Notes: generated from the sequence alone by a model not told the origin. A stretch of DNA of 64,000 nucleotides from Microbacterium luticocti DSM 19459 (GCF_000422405.1 NZ_AULS01000002.1:124001-188000), one strand, 5' to 3'; shown: positions 52,219 through 61,201, counted from the stretch's first letter. Translations and numbers: made by a program.

Positions 52219-52326
52219 GCGCACCGCCGGGACGGACGGCGTCGGGCGTCCCCACGATCGGGGCGACCATCGGCAGCATCCGTCACGGCTCGCGTCGCGC
52301 GTCACACCCCGTCGGCCGCTGAGCGC
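52125..52326. repeat. Tandem duplication (104-bp period) of the helicase 3' end
   Basis: 52125-52222 and 52229-52326 are nearly identical (differences such as GGTGCCC/GGCGTCC and ACCGTCGG/ACCATCGG). Copy 1 contains the helicase stop; copy 2 is non-coding and includes a second copy of the stop context. Confidence 0.88.
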
Positions 52327-52347
52327 ACAGCCGGCTCCTCGCGCGGG

Positions 52348-53196
52348 CTACTCGCGCACCGGGAAGCGGTTGTCGAGCCAGGCGAGCACGTCGGCGCGCA
52401 CCTCGGCCTGCACGAGCTCGTTGAACAGCTCGTGCCGGGCGTCGGGGTAGACGAGCGTCGTCACATCGGTCAGGCCCGACCGGGTGCGGTAGGCGTCGGC
52501 GAGCCGGTGCACGCTGCGCGGCCCACCGACCGGGTCGTCGCGCCCGACGATGAGCAGCAGCGGGATGTCGCGGCCGAGGTCCTTGCGCGGGCGGCCGAAC
52601 AGGCGCGCGGCGTCGAGCGGCCCGAACAGCCGCAGCAGCGGCACCGACGTGGTGAGCGGGTCGTCCAGGAACTCCTGGGCCACCCGCGGATCGGTCGACA
52701 GCCACTCCAGGCCGGTGGCATCCTTCGTCTTCCAGTTCGCGTTCAGATCACCCGCGTTCAGCGCTCCGGGCACGCGCAGGGCCGAGCCCGACAGGATGAC
52801 CGCGTCGAACGCGTCGGGGTGCTCGTTCACGAGGATCTGGGTGAGGAACGACCCCCACGAGTGGCCGAGGGCGACCAGCGGCAGGTCGGGGTTCTCGTCG
52901 CGGATCAGCTGCGTGAACATCCAGCACGCGTCGACCGCCGCCCGGTGTCCGCCCGGGCCGAGGTGCCCCAGTCGGGCCGGGTCGCCGTGCTGGCGCATGC
53001 CGGTGCGGCCGTGCCCGCGGTGGTCGTCGGCGTACACCGTGTACCCGTCGGCGGTGAGCGCGTCGATCAGGGCGCCGTAGCGGCCGGCGTGCTCGCCGAC
53101 ACCGTGCAGCAGCTGGACGACCGCCCGCGGCGTGGTCTTCGCCGGATGCACGTCGTAGACGATCGCGATGCCGTGTGCGTCGGTGAACTCGGCCAT
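52348..53196 (-). CDS. Alpha/beta hydrolase, monoacylglycerol-lipase-like
   Basis: 282-residue hydrolase of the serine aminopeptidase S33/MGL group. RAVVQLLHGVGEHAGRYGALIDAL (HG oxyanion), YADDHRGHGRTG, nucleophile VALGHSWGSFLTQI (Ser), acid in LLLIVGRDDPVGGP and His in YPDARHELFNE. It probably hydrolyses monoacylglycerols or lysophospholipids. No signal peptide. Monocistronic, leftward, with palindromic element D upstream. Confidence 0.92.
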   Translation of the reverse strand: MAEFTDAHGIAIVYDVHPAKTTPRAVVQLLHGVGEHAGRYGALIDALTADGYTVYADDHRGHGRTGMRQHGDPARLGHLGPGGHRAAVDACWMFTQLIRDENPDLPLVALGHSWGSFLTQILVNEHPDAFDAVILSGSALRVPGALNAGDLNANWKTKDATGLEWLSTDPRVAQEFLDDPLTTSVPLLRLFGPLDAARLFGRPRKDLGRDIPLLLIVGRDDPVGGPRSVHRLADAYRTRSGLTDVTTLVYPDARHELFNELVQAEVRADVLAWLDNRFPVRE

Positions 53197-53306
53197 GGTC
53201 CGAGCCTATCGGCCGCCCGCCCCGGCCACGGGTCGAGGATGCCGGGCCGACCACGCCGTGCCCCGCCGGCCGAGCCGGCCCCGGTCGTGCGCAACCGTCC
53301 CCGGCC

Positions 53307-53393
53307 GTACACAACGGCGGGGATTCTGACCGACACGCCGGGCCCCGCGGCATCCCACCCGGCGTGTCGCCGAAAATCCCCGCAGTTGTGCAC
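53307..53393. repeat. Palindromic element D (34-bp arms)
   Basis: The left arm starts GTACACAACGGCGGGGATT and ends GACACGCCG (53307-53340). The right arm starts CGGCGTGTCGCCGAAAATC and ends GCAGTTGTGCAC (53360-53393). Same family and arm length as element B, between a leftward hydrolase and the rightward marR operon. Confidence 0.8.
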
Positions 53394-53488
53394 ACCGGCC
53401 GGCACCGCCCGGCACCGCCCGAGACCCCCCCGACACCGCCGACGGCCGCCGACACAGCCCGACATCAGCCCGCCGGACGAACCCCAAA

Positions 53489-53517
53489 TTTACTTAGCAA
53501 GACTAATAAGCTAAGCT
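53489..53517 (+). promoter_or_regulatory. marR promoter with overlapping operator
   Basis: -35 TTTACT (53489-53494), 17-bp spacer, -10 TAAGCT (53512-53517), start expected 4-5 nt before the ATG. The inverted repeat TTAG-CAAGA-CTAA (53494-53506) lies between the hexamers and is the likely MarR site. This is the most AT-rich 30 bp around. Confidence 0.65.
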
Positions 53518-53527
53518 AAACATCCGT

Positions 53528-53980
53528 ATGAGTGATGCGCGTGAGACCGACGAGATCCCCGAAGAGGATGCCGAAACCGCCCGCGATCTGAGGATGGCCA
53601 CGTTCCGCCTCAGCCGGCGGCTGCGCTCCGAGCGCGCCCTCGACACGATGACCGACGCGCAGTTCGCCGTGCTGGCGACCCTCAGATCCCACGGGCCGCA
53701 CACCCTCGGCGAGCTCGCCGAACGTGAGCGGGTCACCGCGCCGTCGATGAACCGCACCGTCAACTGCCTCGAAGAGCTCGGCTGGGTCACCCGCACCCCC
53801 GACGAGGTCGACCGGCGCAAGGTCAACATCGAGATCACCGACGCGGGCCGTGCGCTCGTCGCCGAGACGGTGCGCCGGCGCGACCTGTGGCTGGCGCACG
53901 TGGTCGCCGGGCTGGCACCCGCGCAGCGCCGCACCCTGGCGAAGGCCGCCGCGATCATGAGCGAGGTGGCGGCGCGATGA
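53528..53980 (+). CDS. MarR-family transcriptional regulator
   Basis: 150-residue winged-helix regulator: ALDTMTDAQFAVLATLRSHGPHTLGELAERERVTAPSMNRTVNCLEELGWVTRTPDEVDRRKVNIEITDAGRALV with the DxRxxxxxLT-like wing (DRRKVNIEIT). The transcript is nearly leaderless. It ends with an ATGA overlap into the MFS exporter gene, the usual repressor-exporter arrangement, so it probably represses the operon until a toxic ligand binds. Confidence 0.93.
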   Translation: MSDARETDEIPEEDAETARDLRMATFRLSRRLRSERALDTMTDAQFAVLATLRSHGPHTLGELAERERVTAPSMNRTVNCLEELGWVTRTPDEVDRRKVNIEITDAGRALVAETVRRRDLWLAHVVAGLAPAQRRTLAKAAAIMSEVAAR

Positions 53981-55356
53981 AGGCGATGTTCCGCTCCCTC
54001 GGCCTGTTCAACTACCGGGTCTGGTTCATCGGCGCCCTGATCTCGAACATCGGCGGCTGGATGCAGTCCACCGCCCAGGACTGGGTGGTGCTCACCGAGC
54101 TGACCCACAACGACGCCACCGCGATGGGTGTCACGATGGCGCTGCAGTTCGGCCCGCCGCTGGTGCTGGTCAGCGTCACCGGATGGGTCGCCGACCACTT
54201 CGACCGGCGCAAGCTGCTGATGTGCACGCAGTCGGCGCTCGGACTGCTCGCCATCACGGTCGGCATCCTGCTGCTCACCCACGTCATGACACTGCCGATG
54301 ATGTGGCTGTTCGCGGGCCTGTTCGGCGTCGCCAACGCCTTCGACTCCCCCGCCCGTCAGGCGTTCGTCTCGGACGTCGTCTCACGCGAGAACGCCGCCA
54401 ACGCGGTCGCGCTGAACTCGGCATCCTTCAACACCGCCCGCCTGATCGGCCCCGCCGTCGGCGGTGTCATGATCGTGCTGGTCGGTTCGGGATGGATGTT
54501 CCTGATCAACGCGGCCACATTCCTCGCGATGCTCGTGGCCCTGTCGATCATGCGGCTGAACGAGCTCGAGCCGCGCGTGAAGGCGACGGATGCCACGCGC
54601 CTGGCCGACGGGTTCCGGTATGTGGCGCGCCGCAAAGACCTGCTGGTGCTGTTCGTGATGGTGTTCCTGATCGGCGCATTCGGCATGAACTTTCCGATCT
54701 TCGCGTCGACCATGGCGCTGGAGTTCGGCATGAAGGCCGACGGGTACGGGGCGCTCAGCTCGCTGCTGGCGATCGGGTCGCTGGCCGGCGCCCTGATGGC
54801 GGCGCGGCGCGACCGGGCGCGGATGCGGGTGGTGATCTTCGCCACGGGCGGCTTCGGCATCGCGTCGCTGGTCTCGTCGCTGATGCCGGTGTACTGGATG
54901 TACGGGGTGGTGGTGATCTTCGTCGGGTTCAGCACGGTGTCGATGCTGACGACGGCGAACGGGTACGTGCAGACGACGACCGACGCGCAGTTGCGCGGCC
55001 GGGTGCTGGCGCTGTACATGGCGGTGATCATGGGCTCCACGCCGGTCGGCGCGCCGATCGTGGGATGGGTGGCGACGGCGTTCGGTCCGCGTACCGCGAT
55101 CCAGCTGGGTGCGGCGGCGGGGCTCATCGCCTGCGCGATCGGCGCGACCTGGATCATCACCTCGGGCCGGCTGCATCGCAGCGAGACGCACCGGTTCGCG
55201 CTGTCGATCGACGAGACCCGGCCGATCCAGGTGGTGCAGCCGAAGATCCCCGAGGAGTTCAGCGACCCACTGGCCCAGACCACGCCGATCAAGCTGCCTT
55301 CCGACGAGCTCGACACCCGGGGCGTGGCGCCGCGGGCGGACGGGTCTGCCGGCTGA
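53977..55356 (+). CDS. MFS transporter (DHA3/MFS_3 type exporter)
   Basis: 459-residue membrane protein with 12 predicted helices: LFNYRVWFIGALISNIGGWMQSTAQDWVVLTEL, GVTMALQFGPPLVLVSVTGWVADHFDRRKLLMCTQ (motif A GWVADHFDRRK), ALNSASFNTARLIGPAVGG and YMAVIMGSTPVGAPIVGWVATAFG. It resembles MFS_3 exporters related to EntS/MefA. The C-terminal 70 residues are cytoplasmic. Probable drug or metabolite efflux, controlled by the MarR protein and coupled to a hydrolase. Confidence 0.92.
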   Translation: MKAMFRSLGLFNYRVWFIGALISNIGGWMQSTAQDWVVLTELTHNDATAMGVTMALQFGPPLVLVSVTGWVADHFDRRKLLMCTQSALGLLAITVGILLLTHVMTLPMMWLFAGLFGVANAFDSPARQAFVSDVVSRENAANAVALNSASFNTARLIGPAVGGVMIVLVGSGWMFLINAATFLAMLVALSIMRLNELEPRVKATDATRLADGFRYVARRKDLLVLFVMVFLIGAFGMNFPIFASTMALEFGMKADGYGALSSLLAIGSLAGALMAARRDRARMRVVIFATGGFGIASLVSSLMPVYWMYGVVVIFVGFSTVSMLTTANGYVQTTTDAQLRGRVLALYMAVIMGSTPVGAPIVGWVATAFGPRTAIQLGAAAGLIACAIGATWIITSGRLHRSETHRFALSIDETRPIQVVQPKIPEEFSDPLAQTTPIKLPSDELDTRGVAPRADGSAG

Positions 55357-56291
55357 TGCCGACACTGTCCGACCTGATCGTCGGGGTGCTGGCGTGGCGG
55401 TTCGCACGCTCGGGCGAACCGGCCGACCCGCGGCCCGATGTCGACACCGCGTCGCTGCAGCGGCGGTTCCCGCACCTGGCGGCTGTGCAGGTCGAAGATG
55501 TCGCGGTGACCGGCCCGCACGGCCCGGTGCCGGCGCGGCTGTACCGGGTGCCGGATGCCACGGCCACCGCCGCGTTCGTCTGGGTGCACGGCGGGGCGTT
55601 CGTGGGCGGCACACTCGACATGCCCGAGTCGAACTGGGTGGGCCTCGAGTTCGCGGCTGCCGGGATTCCGACCCTGGCGGTCGATTACCGCAAGGCGCTG
55701 CGGGGTGTGCGGTATCCGGTGCCGGGCGACGATGTGCGCGCCGCGTGGGACCACGCCACCTCGCACGCGCGGGAGCTGTTCGGGACGGATGCCGCGGCCA
55801 TGCACCTGGGCGGGGCGAGCGCCGGCGGGGCCATCGTGGCCGGGCTGGCGCTGCGGCTGCGCGACGAGGGCGCCCGGCTCCCGGCATCCCTCGTGCTCGC
55901 CTACCCGATGCTGCACCCCGACCTGCCGCCGAACACGCCCGAGACCCTGAAGCTGATGGCGAAGATGCCGGCGCGGCTGCGGTTCCGCCCCGGGCTGGTG
56001 CACGCGCTCGCGAAGCACTACGCCGGACGGCGCGGGCTGCGCGACCCGTACGCGTTCGCCGGGGTGGCGACCGACCTGCACGGACTGCCGCCGACCTACA
56101 TCCTGGTCGCGATGATCGACGACCTGCGCTCAAGCGGCGACCGGTTCGCGCAGCAGCTGCGCAGCGCCGGCGTGCGCGTCGAGCTGTTCGCCGAGCGCAG
56201 CGCGACCCACGGCCACCTCAACCACCCCGAGGCGGCGTCGGCACGGCGCAGCCTGACGCGCATCCGGGAGTGGATCGACGGGTTCAGCTGA
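55356..56291 (+). CDS. Alpha/beta hydrolase (hormone-sensitive-lipase-like)
   Basis: 311-residue HSL-family esterase. Oxyanion FVWVHGGAFVGGTLD (HGGxF), nucleophile HLGGASAGGAIVAGL (GxSAGG), acid in ILVAMIDDLRSSG and His in SATHGHLNHPEA. ATG shares the TGATG junction with the MFS stop, so the three genes form one operon. It may hydrolyse the same ester compound that is exported, or a detoxification product. Confidence 0.92.
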   Translation: MPTLSDLIVGVLAWRFARSGEPADPRPDVDTASLQRRFPHLAAVQVEDVAVTGPHGPVPARLYRVPDATATAAFVWVHGGAFVGGTLDMPESNWVGLEFAAAGIPTLAVDYRKALRGVRYPVPGDDVRAAWDHATSHARELFGTDAAAMHLGGASAGGAIVAGLALRLRDEGARLPASLVLAYPMLHPDLPPNTPETLKLMAKMPARLRFRPGLVHALAKHYAGRRGLRDPYAFAGVATDLHGLPPTYILVAMIDDLRSSGDRFAQQLRSAGVRVELFAERSATHGHLNHPEAASARRSLTRIREWIDGFS

Positions 56292-56429
56292 GGCGCTGCG
56301 CCAGGTGGCGTCCCGCCTCACGCCGCCGGCGGATCGGGTCGGCGGGGGTGGCCTCCTCGTTCCCCGCCCGTTCGCGGGCACGTCGTGTCATCGAGCCCGT
56401 GAAGCTGTCGCGTGCGAGCAGGCCGGAGG

Positions 56430-57440
56430 TCATGCCGGCCGGCTGCCCGTCGAAGCCCGCACGACAAGCTCAGGGCGGAAGAGCACATGCGTGTCGAGGT
56501 CTTCGCCGGCGGCCGCCGAGAGCAGCAGGTCGACCGCGGTCGACCCGATCAGCTCGGCCGGTTGACGAACGGAACTGAGGGGCACGACCGCCGCCGCGGC
56601 GAAGTCGATGTCGTCGTAACCGATGAGGGCGATGTCGTCCGGAACGCGGATGTCACCGGTCATGACCAAACCCTGCAGCAGCCCGAGGGCGATCAGATCG
56701 TTCGCGGCGAACACCGCGTCGGGACGCGCTGACCGCTTCCGGAGGGCGATCCGCTCGCCGGCGCGCCGGCCCTCTTCGACCGTGAGCCCGCGGGTGCCGA
56801 TGAACTCCAGTGCGGCGTCGGGCACAGCGGCCACGGACTGCTGCGCACCATCGAGGCGGTCGGCGACCTGGCGCAGCGACGTCGGTCCACCCACCAGCGC
56901 GAGGTGTCGACGCCCGAGAGCGAGCAGGTGGTCGGCGGCGACGCGTCCGCCCTCGACGTCGTCGACGGCGACCGAGGGAAAGCCGTGCTCATGCGACTCG
57001 CGGTCGACGAGCACGATCGGGGTACCGCGATCCCGTATTCGACGCAGCCGCGGCAGATCCTCGGCGATCGGTGTGATCAGCACCCCCGAGACACGCTGCT
57101 GTTCGAAGAGGTCGAGGGCTGACCGCTCCCGTTCGATCTTCTCATCGCTGTTCGCGACGAAGACCGAGAGGTCATGCTCGGCGGCACGGTCTTCGGCGCC
57201 CCGGATGACATCGGTGAAGAACGGGTTGCGGATGTCGAGTACGACGAGGCCGAGTGCTCGACTGCGGCCGACGCGCAGCTGACGCGCCGCGTCATTGCGC
57301 ACGAAGCCCAGCCGTTCGATAGCACGCTGCACCCGTTCGACCGTCGGTGCAGAGACCTTGTCGGGGCGGTTCAGCACGTTCGACACGGTGCCCACCGACA
57401 CGCCTGCCGCCTCCGCCACATCACGCACACTCACTGCCAC
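56430..57440 (-). CDS. LacI-family regulator of the L-rhamnose operon
   Basis: 336-residue LacI protein. HTH VSVRDVAEAAGVSVGTVSNVLNRPDKVSAPTVERVQRAIERLGFVRNDAARQLRVG at the N-terminus, then ALGLVVLDIRNPFFTDVIRGAEDRA, VSGVLITPIAEDL, IVLVDRES, PSVAVDDVEGGRVAADHLLALG, DAVFAANDLIALGLLQGL and IALIGYDDIDFAAAAVVPLSSVRQP. GTG 57440 follows GGGAGG. It diverges from the rhamnose ABC operon; two ATGAA-type operator-like sites lie between. Rhamnose or a phosphorylated derivative as inducer is inferred. Confidence 0.92.
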   Translation of the reverse strand: MAVSVRDVAEAAGVSVGTVSNVLNRPDKVSAPTVERVQRAIERLGFVRNDAARQLRVGRSRALGLVVLDIRNPFFTDVIRGAEDRAAEHDLSVFVANSDEKIERERSALDLFEQQRVSGVLITPIAEDLPRLRRIRDRGTPIVLVDRESHEHGFPSVAVDDVEGGRVAADHLLALGRRHLALVGGPTSLRQVADRLDGAQQSVAAVPDAALEFIGTRGLTVEEGRRAGERIALRKRSARPDAVFAANDLIALGLLQGLVMTGDIRVPDDIALIGYDDIDFAAAAVVPLSSVRQPAELIGSTAVDLLLSAAAGEDLDTHVLFRPELVVRASTGSRPA

Positions 57441-57472
57441 GTCGCCTCCCGTGACGACCTTATCGCGGAGCT

Positions 57473-57487
57473 ATGAAACGGATCAAT
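57473..57487. promoter_or_regulatory. rha operator O1 (imperfect)
   Basis: ATGAAACGGATCAAT matches the perfect palindrome at 57551-57564 at 10 of 14 positions. It lies 33 bp upstream of the regulator start and 20 bp before the -35 of the rha promoter. Confidence 0.55.
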
Positions 57488-57506
57488 CACGACTCTGCCC
57501 TCCCGC

Positions 57507-57536
57507 TTGACAGGCACTCGATGGAGCCCATACGCT
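57507..57536 (+). promoter_or_regulatory. Promoter of the L-rhamnose operon
   Basis: Consensus -35 TTGACA (57507-57512), 18-bp spacer, -10 TACGCT (57531-57536). The predicted start near 57543 leaves a leader of about 45 nt that contains O2. Confidence 0.7.
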
Positions 57537-57550
57537 GGCGAGCGGTCAAT

Positions 57551-57564
57551 ATGAATCGATTCAT
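57551..57564. promoter_or_regulatory. rha operator O2 (perfect palindrome)
   Basis: ATGAATCGATTCAT is a perfect 14-bp palindrome with central CG, typical of LacI-family operators. It lies just downstream of the predicted transcription start, a blocking position. Confidence 0.75.
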
Positions 57565-57587
57565 TTCTCGACGAGGGGGGGGCAGGT

Positions 57588-59093
57588 ATGGGCACGACGC
57601 CGGTGCTGGAACTGCACGACGTGCAGAAGTCGTTCGGCGCCGTGGTGGCGCTGCGCGCAGGAACGATCAGCGTGAACGGCGGATCCATCCACGCGCTCGT
57701 CGGCGAGAACGGTGCAGGCAAGTCGACGCTCGTGAAGATCGTCGCCGGCCTGTACCAGCGTGACGGCGGCACCTTCCGGTTCCAGGGCGAGGACGTCGAC
57801 TTCACCTCGACGGCGCAGTCCAAGGCCGCCGGGGTCGCGGTCATCTACCAAGAGCCGACGCTCTTTCCGGATCTCTCGGTCACGGAGAACATCTTCATGG
57901 GCCGCCAGCCCGTGAATCGGTTCGGGCGCATCGACCGGAAGGCCATGCGGCGTGAGGTCGAGCGACTGTTCACCCGCCTTGATGTGGTCATCGACCCGGA
58001 CCGACCTGCTGAAGGCCTCTCGATCGCCGACCAACAGGTCATCGAGATCGCCAAGGCCGTGTCGCTGGACGCGTCGCTGTTGATCATGGACGAGCCGACG
58101 GCCGCACTGTCCGGCAAGGAAGTGGATCGGCTGTTCGCGATCGCGCGCAGTCTGCGCGATGAGGGACGGGCCCTCATCTTCATCTCGCACCGATTCGACG
58201 AGGTGTTCTCACTCTGCGACACCGTCACCGTGATGCGCGACGGCGCCTACGTCGGCACAAGTGCGATCGCCGACACCGAACCCGATGAGCTCGTACGCCA
58301 GATGGTGGGGCGAACGATCACCGAGCTGTTCCCCAAGCAGCCCGCACGCATCGGAGAGGCCCTGCTCGAAGTCGACGGACTCAGCCGCGCCGGCGTGTTC
58401 CACGACATCGGCTTCACCGTTCGATCCGGTGAGATCGTCGGCTTGTCGGGCCTGGTCGGCGCAGGCCGCAGCGAGGTCGTCCGCGCTGTGTTCGGTGTCG
58501 ACCCCTACGACGAGGGCATGGTCCGAGTCTCGGGAAAGAACGTCCCCGCCGGCGATCCGGCGGCAGCGATGCGGGCGGGAATCGCGCTTGTACCCGAAGA
58601 CCGCCGAAAGCAGGGGCTGGTCACCGAGTCCAGCGTCGCGCACAACATCACCCTCGCGATTCGACGTCGACTGGCCCGGTTCGGGATCATCACCGCTGCC
58701 ATGGAGAATCGCGCGGCGAAGGAATGGGCCAGCCGGCTGGAGGTGAAGACGCATGCACTCGACACTGTGGCCGCAACACTCTCCGGCGGCAATCAGCAGA
58801 AGGTCGTCCTCGCCAAGTGGCTCGCCACGGGGCCCCGCGTCCTCATCATCGACGAGCCCACCCGCGGCATCGACGTCGGGACGAAGTCGGAGGTGCACAG
58901 GCTGCTGTCGCAGCTTGCCGGCCAAGGCATGGCCGTGCTGATGATCTCGTCGGAACTTCCCGAGGTCCTCGGAATGGCCGACCGCATCCTGGTCATGCGT
59001 GAAGGCCGCATCACCGCCGACATCCCCCGCGAACAGGCCACGTCGGAAAACGTCATGTACGCCGCCACTCACGCTACGGAGCAGCAGAAGTGA
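57588..59093 (+). CDS. rhaT: L-rhamnose ABC importer, ATP-binding protein
   Basis: 501-residue double ATPase of the carbohydrate uptake transporter-2 class (RbsA/XylG-like). First domain Walker A ALVGENGAGKST (about 37-47) and LLIMDEPTAALSG. Second domain SGLVGAGRSEVVRAVF, signature TLSGGNQQKVVLAKWLATGP and LIIDEPTRGIDVG. Only the first Walker A is canonical, as is normal in CUT2. Naming follows the rhizobial rhaSTPQ transporter; specificity is inferred from the downstream rhamnose enzymes. The permease start overlaps by GTGA. Confidence 0.92.
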   Translation: MGTTPVLELHDVQKSFGAVVALRAGTISVNGGSIHALVGENGAGKSTLVKIVAGLYQRDGGTFRFQGEDVDFTSTAQSKAAGVAVIYQEPTLFPDLSVTENIFMGRQPVNRFGRIDRKAMRREVERLFTRLDVVIDPDRPAEGLSIADQQVIEIAKAVSLDASLLIMDEPTAALSGKEVDRLFAIARSLRDEGRALIFISHRFDEVFSLCDTVTVMRDGAYVGTSAIADTEPDELVRQMVGRTITELFPKQPARIGEALLEVDGLSRAGVFHDIGFTVRSGEIVGLSGLVGAGRSEVVRAVFGVDPYDEGMVRVSGKNVPAGDPAAAMRAGIALVPEDRRKQGLVTESSVAHNITLAIRRRLARFGIITAAMENRAAKEWASRLEVKTHALDTVAATLSGGNQQKVVLAKWLATGPRVLIIDEPTRGIDVGTKSEVHRLLSQLAGQGMAVLMISSELPEVLGMADRILVMREGRITADIPREQATSENVMYAATHATEQQK

Positions 59094-60112
59094 CCACGAT
59101 TGCGATCCGCACCTCTTCTGTGACCAAGACGCTCAGCGCACTCGGCCGCGCCCGAGAACTCGGCATTCTTCTCGCGGTCGTTCTCGTGGTCATCGCTGCC
59201 ACCGTGAAGAACCAGGCCTTCTTGTTCAGTCACGACGGCTGGCGTGACCTTCTGCTGACCCCGTCCATTCTGCTGTTGGTCGCCGTCGGCCAGGCCATCG
59301 TGATCATCACCCGCAACGTCGACCTGTCGGTCGGCTCGGTGGTCGGGCTGACCGCCTACCTCACCGGCCGGCTCTTCAGCGACGTCCACGGCATCCCCAT
59401 CGTTCTGGTGGTCGTCGCGGCCGTCGCACTCGGCGCGGTGCTGGGTCTGATCAACGGCGCTCTGGTCGCGTTCGCGAACGTCCCCTCGATGGTGATCACC
59501 CTGGGCACCCTCTATGCCTTCCGCGGCATCGACGTGGTCTGGGCCGGCAGCAATCGCGTCAACGCGTCCGATCTGCCGTCTTCGTTCCTCTCGCTGGGGA
59601 CCGGGCAGCTGCTGTCGATTCCGATCTTGACGATCGTGGCGGTCGTCGTTCTCATCGCCGCCGGCTGGTACATGCGCAACGCCCGCAGCGGGCGCGAACA
59701 CTATGCGATCGGCTCCGATCCGGCCGCCGCTCACCTGTACGGCCTGCGCGTCACCCGCCGCGTCCTGTTCGCCTTCGTCCTGTCCGGCGCTCTCGCGGGT
59801 CTGGCCGGTGTCTTCTACGCCGCTCGCTACGGCACCGTCGATTCCCAGGCCGGAAGCGGGTGGGAGTTGCAGGCGGTGGGAGCTGCCGTCATCGGCGGCG
59901 TCGCGATCATGGGCGGGGTCGGCACGGTGTGGGGCGCGGCGTTGGGCGCCGTCCTGCTGATGACCATCAACCGCGCCTTGCCGGTGCTCGGCATCCCCGA
60001 CTTCTGGCAGGGCGCCGTGGTCGGCGTGCTCATCATCGGCGCCATCGTGCTGGACCGTGTGTTGGCCGTGCGGCAGAAACGCCGCCTCATCGAAGCAAGG
60101 GACGACTCATGA
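59090..60112 (+). CDS. rhaP: L-rhamnose ABC importer, permease 1
   Basis: 340-residue CUT2 (RbsC-like) permease with 8-10 helices: ELGILLAVVLVVIAATVKN, the conserved GQAIVIITRNVDLSVGSVVGLTAYL, NVPSMVITLGTLYAFRGI and GGVAIMGGVGTVWGAALGAVLL. N-terminal cytoplasmic tail of about 20 residues. Starts at GTG 59090 inside the ATPase stop and ends with ATGA into permease 2. It forms a heterodimeric channel with the next gene product. Confidence 0.92.
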   Translation: MTTIAIRTSSVTKTLSALGRARELGILLAVVLVVIAATVKNQAFLFSHDGWRDLLLTPSILLLVAVGQAIVIITRNVDLSVGSVVGLTAYLTGRLFSDVHGIPIVLVVVAAVALGAVLGLINGALVAFANVPSMVITLGTLYAFRGIDVVWAGSNRVNASDLPSSFLSLGTGQLLSIPILTIVAVVVLIAAGWYMRNARSGREHYAIGSDPAAAHLYGLRVTRRVLFAFVLSGALAGLAGVFYAARYGTVDSQAGSGWELQAVGAAVIGGVAIMGGVGTVWGAALGAVLLMTINRALPVLGIPDFWQGAVVGVLIIGAIVLDRVLAVRQKRRLIEARDDS

Positions 60113-61143
60113 CCACCACGACCGCACCGTTGCGCGCCGTCCGCGACTTCACGCATCCGCTGTGGCGTCGAGTGGTCGCCACCCGCGAGTCCGCGATCGT
60201 CGCCCTGCTCGTCATCGTCGCGGTGGTGGCTTCGGTCACCGTGCGCGGCTTCAGCCAGCCGATCACGCTGACCTACCTGTTGCTGGACGTCACGCCCATC
60301 CTCCTGATCGCCCTGCCGATGACCCTCGTCATGATCACGGGCGAGATCGATCTGTCGGTCGGCAGCATGGTCGGCCTGTCCAGCGTGGTCACCGGCGCGC
60401 TCGTACAGGCACACTGGCCGTTCGGCATCGCCGCGATCATGGCCCTGCTGGTCGGCGTTCTCGGCGGAGCCGTCAACGGCCTCCTCGTGACGGTCGTGGG
60501 GCTGCCGTCGCTGGCGGTCACGATCGGCACACTGGCGCTGTTCCGCGGCGTCGCCGTGGGCACATTGGGCACGACCGCCGTCACCGACTTCCCCGATCAG
60601 TGGACCGCGCTTGCCCAGGCACGGATCTCGGGCACCACCATTCCGTATGTGATGATCCCATTCTTGATCCTGCTCGTCGTCTTCGCGGTGCTGTTGCACT
60701 TCACACCGTTCGGCCGTGGCATCTACGCCGTCGGCCTCTCCAAGGACGCGGCACGCTTCTCAGGGGTGAACGTCGAGCGCACGAAGCTCATCCTGTTCAT
60801 CTTGACCGGCGTCGTCTCGGCCTTCGCCGGGATCTTCTACACACTGCGCTTCGGCAGTGCCCGCGGTGACAACGCCACCGGACTCGAACTGCAGGTCATC
60901 GCCGCCGTCGTTCTGGGCGGTGTGTCGGTCTTCGGCGGGCGCGGCAAGCTCTACGGCGTCGTCGCGGCGGTCCTGCTCATCGGTGCGTTGTCGAGCGCCC
61001 TGCGTCTGGCCAACGTCACCTCCGACGTCATCAACATCATCACCGGCATCCTGCTGGTGGTCTCCGTCGTCGCTGCGAGCGTGCTGGCATGGGCACAGAA
61101 GAAGCGACGGCGCCCCCACGTGACGGCATCCACAGCAGCATGA
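60109..61143 (+). CDS. rhaQ: L-rhamnose ABC importer, permease 2
   Basis: 344-residue CUT2 permease. Conserved LPMTLVMITGEIDLSVGSMVGLSSVVTGAL, VVGLPSLAVTIGTLALFRGVAVG, RFSGVNVERTKLILFILTGVVSAFAGIFYTLRFGSARGDNATGLELQVIAAVVLGGVSVFGGRG. About 30 N-terminal cytoplasmic residues and a basic C-terminal KKRRRPHV tail. ATG 60109 overlaps the permease 1 stop, implying 1:1 synthesis. Confidence 0.92.
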   Translation: MTTTTAPLRAVRDFTHPLWRRVVATRESAIVALLVIVAVVASVTVRGFSQPITLTYLLLDVTPILLIALPMTLVMITGEIDLSVGSMVGLSSVVTGALVQAHWPFGIAAIMALLVGVLGGAVNGLLVTVVGLPSLAVTIGTLALFRGVAVGTLGTTAVTDFPDQWTALAQARISGTTIPYVMIPFLILLVVFAVLLHFTPFGRGIYAVGLSKDAARFSGVNVERTKLILFILTGVVSAFAGIFYTLRFGSARGDNATGLELQVIAAVVLGGVSVFGGRGKLYGVVAAVLLIGALSSALRLANVTSDVINIITGILLVVSVVAASVLAWAQKKRRRPHVTASTAA

Positions 61144-61201
61144 CAGGCCGTCCCACCGCCGACGACGAGCGTCGCGGCATCCCGATGAAAGGAAATGAAC
61201 A

